Shown one piece after another: positions 40,501 through 49,600 of a DNA stretch of 64,000 bases. This DNA comes from Pempheris klunzingeri. Its lineage: Eukaryota; Chordata; Actinopteri; Acropomatiformes; Pempheridae. The translations under genes were made by a program, and so were the position numbers. The notes beneath the pieces were generated by a model that made no database searches, was not told where the DNA came from, and saw only the letters and a list, made by a program, of their open reading frames with translations. Every line of letters starts with the position of its first letter. Position 1 is the first letter of the stretch. The DNA lies in assembly GCF_042242105.1 (NCBI RefSeq), contig NC_092019.1:12334328-12398327 (forward strand), written 5' to 3'.

Positions 40501-43500
40501 TCCCTCCTGTAGCAGCCAATCGATAAACTCAGAGGCCACCAGCGTCCGCTCGAATGTCCCGCCCTCCTCCTCCCTGGTTTGTAATAGGTTGTTTTCTGTG
40601 TTCATTAACCTGGGGAGAGAATAGAGTAAACTTCTGGTACATTCATTCGTATGGAAATAAAAAAAAAAGACATGCCGAGATAAGTCATGCATTCACATTC
40701 CCAGTTTCTAGTTTGCAGTTTGAGATTTAACTTTATGGGATTTGTAAGTAAATTCAGCAATAAATTCAGCAATTGGGATCAATATGGTATCTATAGCACA
40801 GTATCCTTGACTGCAACAATAGAGCAATGTGATTATGCTTGAACACAGCCCTGGCTATGTACTTTACAGTACAGAGTTATGTACAGCACATAGCTAGCTG
40901 ATGGGAACAAGGAGGTGGAGTGTCCTTGGAAAGACGCTGAACCCGAAATAAGAGGCCCTCACAAGTGCAGTGCGATGTAAGTGCAGTCCATTTACCATTT
41001 GCCAATCATCCAAGAATTCAGTAAAACTGGAGTTATTGTGAAAATAGCATTTCTTGAGAGGGAATTTCCAGCAGGGGAAATCTTTCCAAACCAGCAGCTC
41101 TGCCCATTTCCCCACTCTGTAATCAGCACAGTGAAAATGCACAAACACTGCACCGTAACTGTCTTCGGATTAGCACTTCGGCCACATAAGTGGAGCCACT
41201 GAGAATGACTCTTGTTATTAGAGTCTCATATCCCAAAACCACAGATCAGATTAGTATGATGACAAGGTAATTACATCAAACCTTCCAGATCTGCTTCGCT
41301 GACCATCAATGGAGGTTTGACTTTGTGTGTCCAAGCTCAAATAAAAATCTGGTTCACAGCAAGTTTCAGCTAAAATATCACAATGGAGCCTGCGTTTTAC
41401 TGGTGTTTCACTCCTTTATTAGTAGCCACGCGTAATTCTGCGTAGTCTTTAATGAAGAATTACATGAAGCTTGAGGTGTGACAATCACACAGACGAGCAC
41501 ACACATGCACAGAACAGAATTGCTGACACTCTCTGTACACCGCTCTCTTAAAAACACATTCACACCCAAACACTGTCGCCTGATGATTCAAACAGTATAA
41601 AAACAGCAGCGTTCATAAGAAACAAAAAGCTTTCTGTGGTACACCTGTACATGTCAAAACTTGTGCCAGCAATGAGCTGCATTGTTGAAGAGACAGAGAC
41701 ACTTTGATGACGAAGAGATAGAAGCATCGTTGTTTGATCACTAGCAGACATCACAGTCCCACATTCTGTTTCAGTAGCTATCAATCATTCACTGAACTGT
41801 AAACTCTACACACCAAACAGTGTAATACAGTCAGACAGGTAACATTTATGGATGTAATAGCAGCTTGGAGATTTGTAGAAATGCTTAGAGCATTTATGGA
41901 AACTAAAAGACTCCAGCAGACACGTCCTACAGCTGAAACATTTCGGCTCCAGGCGGGGAAACTTTACCACCCACTGACCTAAATAGGCCAATCCAAAGTG
42001 GATGGAGTAATCAGTGCTGTCTGTCTGTCTGTCTGTCTGTCTGTCAGTGAACAGATCATCTTTAAAGCTAAAGTATTAACTTAACCTTGGATGTGAATTT
42101 TTTTAAATTCACACCAGATTAGTCAGTCAAGAGATTAAATAAAACTCTCCTGTGAAAAGGTTGATGGATGACAGGTTAAAAGAATAGTTAGACTTTGAAC
42201 TTATGTGTAGTAACTTTCCAGCCATGAGTTATTCTTCTCAGCAAGAGAGCAAATAAGTGTGTTTGCCAAAATGTTTAACTACTCCTGTGAGAAAAAAAAC
42301 ATAATAATGGGCCTTGTGTATATAGGTAATCCACAATATGTGTAGTATTAACTGATAACTGATGGAATAGGAAAGACTGGTATGGACAAACCATCATTGT
42401 ATGTATTGTTTATACATTTCAGGGCAGAAAATTTAACATCTTGATGCAGATAATTGGTGACAACCCCGCCAATAATCCTCTGCTTTAATAATGCTAAATG
42501 AGTATCCTAATGGTGCAGCCCGTAAAAAGCCTCCTCTCTGCCTGTACCATCCTCTCAGTGTGGTTCATTCAACTATGTCCGATGACCCAGAGCTGCAGGT
42601 CCACATTTCAGGAAAAGAATTGAACATGACACTCCTAAAGTTGAGTAGGAAGTAGAACTGCAGTTTAAATGCCCTGAAGAAAATGGGCTGAGGGGCACAC
42701 CCAAGACTGCTCAAGTCCGTCACGCTTAAAGTCAACACATCAGAGAAAACATTAGTTGTTTAGATGTCAAATTTTGAGTTGAATAACTTCTTTGACCCAC
42801 ATTAGCAGCAAAAGTCATCATGAAAATGCTGAAAGAACTGGACATAATGTTCCCTGAGACATGGCTGTGTACACAATGCCATTTAATCTATGTAAGCACG
42901 TTAAGTCAACAGATCACATTGTGTTGGCTCTTAGGGACTGACTCAAAGTACTGCATGGTAAGTAAAGCACAGCGCTTGGTATAACAACATCTCGAGTATT
43001 ATATGAGTAAACATGGTAACAATACAGTACAGTATGTTATGAATGAGACAGTATGCACAGTATAATGGATAATAATAACTTAAAGTGGGACAAGGCAAGC
43101 TGCCATGACCCGGGCACGCAGCATAGTTTTTATAGGGAGCATACCCAACCCAGCTGGAGTAGTGTCCTTGGAGACGTGGTTGTAAGAGCACAGGCTTTTT
43201 CCTGCTCTCACATGTGGTTTTGCATAAAAGTTTGGGTGCTGATGATTTTCTAGGGCCATAAAACAACATTTAAAAACAAATATATGACTTCAAGAGTCAT
43301 TTGTGAGAGCAATGTATAGTACGCAGGTTACAGAACCAGAGAGCACGCAAGATTTTTAAGGAAAGGAAAGGAAATCTAATATATAATATATATAAAAACA
43401 TCTAAAATCATCTGCCCTGGAGGTTGAAATGGGCAAAGACGTTTTTTCTTTAGCTGCAACTTTAAATATTTAAAGCAGAACCTAAGTAAATTCTAAATAT

Positions 43501-46500
43501 AGCTGATTTCTCAGTACAGCGTGGAATGAAGAAAATCAAGTTCCTTCTTCTAAATTACTTTATTCAATGACTTGACTTTCACAGCCAAAAATAAAATGTA
43601 AACGATGCAAAAATCATTTGCATTTGCTTGACAAGAATATTGTAGAGCATTAGATTTTCTAAATAAGAGCAGAGACACTACTAATCTGCTTTTTTTGTTT
43701 GGTTTGGTCTCAGTAGACAGTGAAGTATCTGGAGAAAATGTTACAACTGTAAGTTAACATATGCCGACACATTTTCACACTTCATGACCAGATTTCTCTA
43801 ACATTGAGGTCAATTCACAGCTACATGACTATAAATAAAACTGTCCAGCATGTCCTGCCAAGACAATCTGACTTTCTCATGTCAAATCTATTTTATTAGT
43901 ACAGCACTTAAAGTCAGTTACAGTCTCCAAACAGGCTCATAACAGTGACCTAATGGAAGAACAAATAAATGATAACGCACTTATCAGGACTTTCAGTACA
44001 GCTTAGCAGTACTTTAAGATAATCTAACCTTGTTAAAAGATCAAAAGTTTAAAGCCTTTATGGTAAAACTTCCTTTGTTAATAACCCTGTATGTTGGACT
44101 TCCTCCTGTAAAAACCAAAGACATTCCTCCAGTCATCAGTTAGTCAAGTGGAAAAGTTATAGGATCTACTCTCAAGCACAGAGTAAAGCTGAGGTAATTA
44201 AATAGCCATTATCAGTTGTAACTTAGCCCTGGAAGTGACACGGCCATCGTGGAGCATATGACAAACCAGTGGCATGTTCAGAAATGAAAGGCTGTGTTAC
44301 TATGTGTTGATTAGCAAAAGAAAAACTGAAAAATGGATGTCAAGTAGATGTCTGGATTGCAGAAAAATGCCAACAATAATGTGAAGTGTTAACAGGCTAA
44401 AGCCATCAGTAAGGACAGTAGTGCCTGAGAATTGAGAGTCTTTGTTGTTTAAACTGAGGTGTTTTCTATCCTTGAAAAGATAAATGGAGCCGTCTCTTTT
44501 ACTCTCTGTCACACACTGAAGTACACACTGATGTAGCGAGTGTTGACGCACAATCTCAAAAGAAATGTGTGACAGGAGAGAAGAACCTGCAGAGTCTCTC
44601 ATCAAGGGGTGAGAATAAAGCCCAGATAAAGAGCTGAGGAAATAGTGATGAATGTTATCTGTTCCTGAAGTAAAATCAAATTGGAAAACACTTTTTTTTT
44701 TTTCATCTTACACTGGGTAAAGGTTTGATTGAATTTTAATCACATTAAATTTCAGTAGCGGACTAGAAATGTAGACTTTTCACCACAAGGTTGGTGGTTT
44801 ATAACGTACACTGACAGGATAAATCTGCGTGTGGAAATCTTCCTAACTGCTACAACTAAGATGAACATAACGCACAGCTGCCCCGGTGAGACTTAAAAGG
44901 TTCATCTAATGTGGGTGTGGGTGTGTGTGAGCACAGAGCAGGGCATTCATGTTCAGTGAATCTACCCCAGATAAGTAAAGGTCAGATTTATTGTTTTCAT
45001 TCATTAATTCAAAAGCCCAGTTTCACCATTTGATACTTCGATGGTAGCATGACTAAATCATCTTTAATTGTGCAATTCAACCACAATCTACAGTACATAC
45101 ACACACACACACACACACACACGTAAACAGTGCACATGCTGAACAATGCTTTAAAAGGACTGTTAAACATTGTCCCGTCTGAGTAACCCTGTCGCCTAGG
45201 AAATGCTGTCATAACAACTGTTGAAACGTCTTCCTGCGGTTTGTTTATTGGAGTTTGTGTAGCTGATTTGACAATTGACAGCAACGAAGATCAATGGGTG
45301 AGGAGGGCTGTTTATTTTTCCAATGGAAAAAAGATGTGAAAACTGACTGTAGGGAAGGGTATTTGATATAACATACCATTTGTACAGCACAGTAAAGTAC
45401 AGTAGGGTACGGTGCAGTGTGTGCTGGGGGTGTTTCTGCATGTACCTGCATTGTACATAAGTGTAAGTTAACGGAGCTGCACGAGTGTCCTCAAAGCAAC
45501 CCAACCGTGGCCATGTTGTATCAAACCGAACAAACCGCTTTTCTACTACCTCATGCAAGTTCATTTAACCAGTTCAAGCCACTTTTTAGATCTTGCTAAC
45601 TCTTTAACTTTGTCAACCAGCAGTGGATTTACATTAAATTGAAGAACTGAAACAGCCAAAACCACAAACCACCAAAGACAAGCATAGAGGTGGAACACCA
45701 CGTCCACCATCCAGACTAAAAATCAAAAGACAAAACTAAAAAAAAAAAGGTCCTGTTCATTTTCACAGGAGTAAAAATCTACAGCCATGCTAGCGGTTTT
45801 TGTGAGGCAGTACCTAGACAGTAAAGTCAGCATGCCAACAAGCTCACAATGCTAACATGCTAATGTCAAGCAGGAATGTTTAACATTTTCACCATCATAC
45901 AGTACATTAGCATGTTAGCATCTGCTAATTAGCATTAAACTCCCACGGGATGACTTTGCAAAGTGTAAAAATTAAAGGGAAGATAAGTTTCAGGTCATTC
46001 ATAATGTTTTGTAAAAAGATAGTTCATTAAATGTGAACATTTTCAGAATGTACTTTTTTGCACTAAAGCAAAAGGAACAATTTGGAGTTGTCGTTATTTA
46101 CAGGTTATTATGCTGTGATTTTACTGGTCCGGCCCACTTGAGATTGGGCTGCATGTGGCCCCTGAACTACAATGAGTTTTTAGGAGGATATTTAGCCATA
46201 AACAAATGTAACTAACAAATAAAAAATTACCTAATAAGGAAAAGTAAGGAAACCACTAAAATTATTACAATTCATCCTGAAGGAGACATGAATGTATCAA
46301 CCGTCCTGTCCCTTAACTGTTGAGGTATTTTAGTCTGGACCAACATACACCAGCTATTATGGCTAAAGAGAGGCTTTAAGTTCACGACATACATTCAGGC
46401 CATAAAAGTAAGAAGAAAAATGATTTAAACTCCTAATGATGGGATATTTGCAGTCAGGCACATGAGACTGAGACAGTTTTTTTTTTTATGTCGCAGGACT

Positions 46501-46581
46501 GTTTATTTGTGCCATAAATGTAACCGTTTAGCAACTGCAGTTCACAAGCAAACAACCACCAGAGCAAGCTTGAGGAGTGTG

Positions 46582-46637
<56 letters not shown>

Positions 46638-49600
46638 TGTGTGTGTGTGTGTGTGCGTGTGCTGGGCTGCACCATGGTGATTACATAAACACATAGCTTT
46701 GAGAGCTGAGATGACAGATGCCTCCCCTTGGAGTATTTCTTCCTCTTATGCAACTGCAGAGTGTGTCTGTGTGTAAGTTTGTATGTTCAAGATTGTGTGT
46801 GTATGTGTGTGAGAGTTTGTGTGCATTTGTGTATGAATGTGTGTGTGTGCATATGTATTAAGAGAGCTGCAGAAATATAATTTCCTCATGTGACAAAGAG
46901 GTGGCAGGATGTGTGGGACTGAGAAGAGCAGTCAAGCTGTGTGTGTGCTGTGTTCAAGACAAAAATAAAAAGCCATCAAGTGTGTGTGTTACGGCATTTA
47001 TTTCGTTGTAAGCGCGAAGGCAGGATGTGTGCGTAAATCCAAAACTGTAGGGATGCCACTGATAGACGGCTTATGAGAGGAGTGGAAGACTTTGGGGTTA
47101 CTATAGAGACAATTAGTCTCATCACTACACAAAGCTGATGACAAACAAAAACAGTCCCATTAGTGGTGTCCTCTGCCCTTATCTAAATCCAGCATGTCTC
47201 TGGACAAATGCTATGACTCATTGTTTATTGAGATGCTTCCAGTATCATGTTATTTTCTCTTGCGGGCTTTTATCCCAGCTAAAAAAAACAGTTTCGTTGA
47301 ATATTGCGCTCTCTAATCTAATTAAATCCAATTTACCAGCAAAAAACATTTTCTAAAAATTAATGGTGGTGGTTTTTTCTGGTGTATTCATTCAGCGAGC
47401 TGTGGAGAATGACTCTCAAAAGACACGCAAGGAGGAAGGCAGGTAATACACACATGGCATGTGCTGCTGCTGCTTGCCACCAGGCCATGGACGTCCAAAA
47501 GTTTAAACAGCATCAGATATGGAAGTGACAGTTCACAGTCCATCAAATCAACAAGCATCACCAACACCTTTTTTGAGGCGGGAAGCTGTGTATTTGCAGT
47601 TGATGGCCAAGCAATGCATTCAAACTTAAAATAGGTAACAAACATGAAAAACATCATGTAACTGTGTGTTGATCAAAGAGTTCATTCATCATTAGTGTAG
47701 GTGAGTTAGTATATGTTCAATGATTGAAGCACACTAGCTGTGCATCAACTGCTACCGTTATTCACACTACACCGTATACAAATATTCACCTCGCCTTACT
47801 CGCATGAGTTTGCTCACCAGATTATTTTTATCTATTCACTAAACAGAGCCAGAGCTTAAAAGGTGAAAGAGAAAAATCAATCAAGGTGAATGAACGCAAC
47901 TGTATGAACAGCCATTTCCTTCAAACCTTCTCGTAGTTCCACTACAAAGAACATGACTGAGTGTTTGAGGTTGTGAAACATATGCTGTATTTCTGTGAGT
48001 TCTTACTTCTCATAGATCCTCTGCCCCCTCATAAAAACTTTTGCTTCACTGTCCAACGGGAAAGTGCCGTCGTCTTTCCGGAAGCGGTAAAACAGCTTCA
48101 TGTCTTTGAACTCTCGGTGCTCGTCACACACTGAAAACACACAGAAACGCAAGTTTTAGTTTTAAGGGCTCATCGGCTGCAGGAACAGGACAGAAAAGGA
48201 TTATTGATGACAGAACAGGAAGAGGCTGTTACTAAGTGACCGACAAGAACCACAGCGTTTAATTCAGAGAAACACTGAAGATACACAAAGACGGACACAG
48301 ATGGACACATTCCTCTTAGATGGCATACTGATATTTTAGTATCATGACAATCATGCAGGAACTTAAGTTACAAAACACATAAAACATGAAATTCTGTTTC
48401 ATGTGTTTAACTCAAATAAAAAACTGTGCATGGTACTTACTTTACAGCTAAATAATTTTACCTTGTCAGCTACAGAGGTCACTTTAGGTTACAAACAATA
48501 AGTGCTGGGTGTAATTAATGATGGTAGAAACAAATTGGGATGATGGTAGCTTAAATGTTTTGTATAAAGCAGTCACTAAACTCTAAACATCATTAAATCA
48601 TTAATCTGGGATGAGTTGATTTTGCGTCGGCTCTGTCTAAACTTTAACTAAAGACGAGGAACAGCCTGCTCTTTCTGTCTGTTTTGGTTAAATGTGAAGC
48701 AGGTAGTGAGTCACTATGCTGGAGCCAAACTGGCTGAGAGACATGAAGAATCATTTATTAAGAAGCACCGATCGTTCCCAGAAAATGTCAAGAAAGAAAG
48801 TAAGGCAGAGAGAAAGAGAGAAACCCTCGCCATTATGGAAAATGGTGAACACAACAACAGCAGCAGGACTAACCTCGCACTCATACACAAGCACGCACAG
48901 CTCGGCCTTACCGTGGTGGATGATGCTTTGGTCAAAAAGTTTCTGCATGATCTTGATGGCCGTGTCTCGGTCTGAGGCTTCCTTGTGTTCGATCAGCCAA
49001 TCAATGAGCTCCTTGGCCACAAAGCAGTTGGGGTAAGTTCGCAGGTGGTGCCTCCGATCCTTGATCACCTTCCCCTCGTGGAGCCGCAGCCTGGAGGGCA
49101 GCAAACAGAAGACAGAGCAGAGAATAATTAGACGTAATTCCTTAAAGATAAGATCAACACTGTGGTTTTGATTTATTGCCAAAAGACTAAAGCCAATTTG
49201 AAATGTCAATCATAGTCAGAATTCAACCTGGAAGTAATAATAATGAGAGTAATGACAAATGTCTCATTCTCTAGAAAGGTGTAATCTAGTTATTATTCTA
49301 CACGATTAAGAAAAGCTTCACAGTGTGCAGGGATGTATAATGTAACAACACGGCATGATGACACGACTCCCCTCTCGTGCTTCTATAGACGGCCTAAATG
49401 CTGGTTTCGCATCATGAAGGTGACCTCTTCTTGAACCTGGGTATTGTGAAACAGCCCACCACAGTCTTAGCCAAGCTTCCTGCAGCTAGCTAGTTCCACT
49501 CCATGCTGAGTCTGTGTGCAGCTGGCTAGCATCACTCCGGATTAGCAATGACAGCCCCGGTCCAAGCCTGCCCAGTAAGTATCCATGCACTGTTCTGCCA

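Larger units (their letters stand above)
40610..48006 (-). other. deptor intron 3
   Basis: Longest deptor intron, 7.4 kb. It contains a (CTGT)n run, a (CA)n run, a (GCGT)n run and family A repeat pieces at 45783-46370. No exon is recognised. Confidence 0.9.

Noticed and set aside
48694..49036. Plus-strand frames over deptor exon 2
   Set aside because: Antisense shadows of the DEP1 exon, which has clear homology and splice sites on the minus strand.
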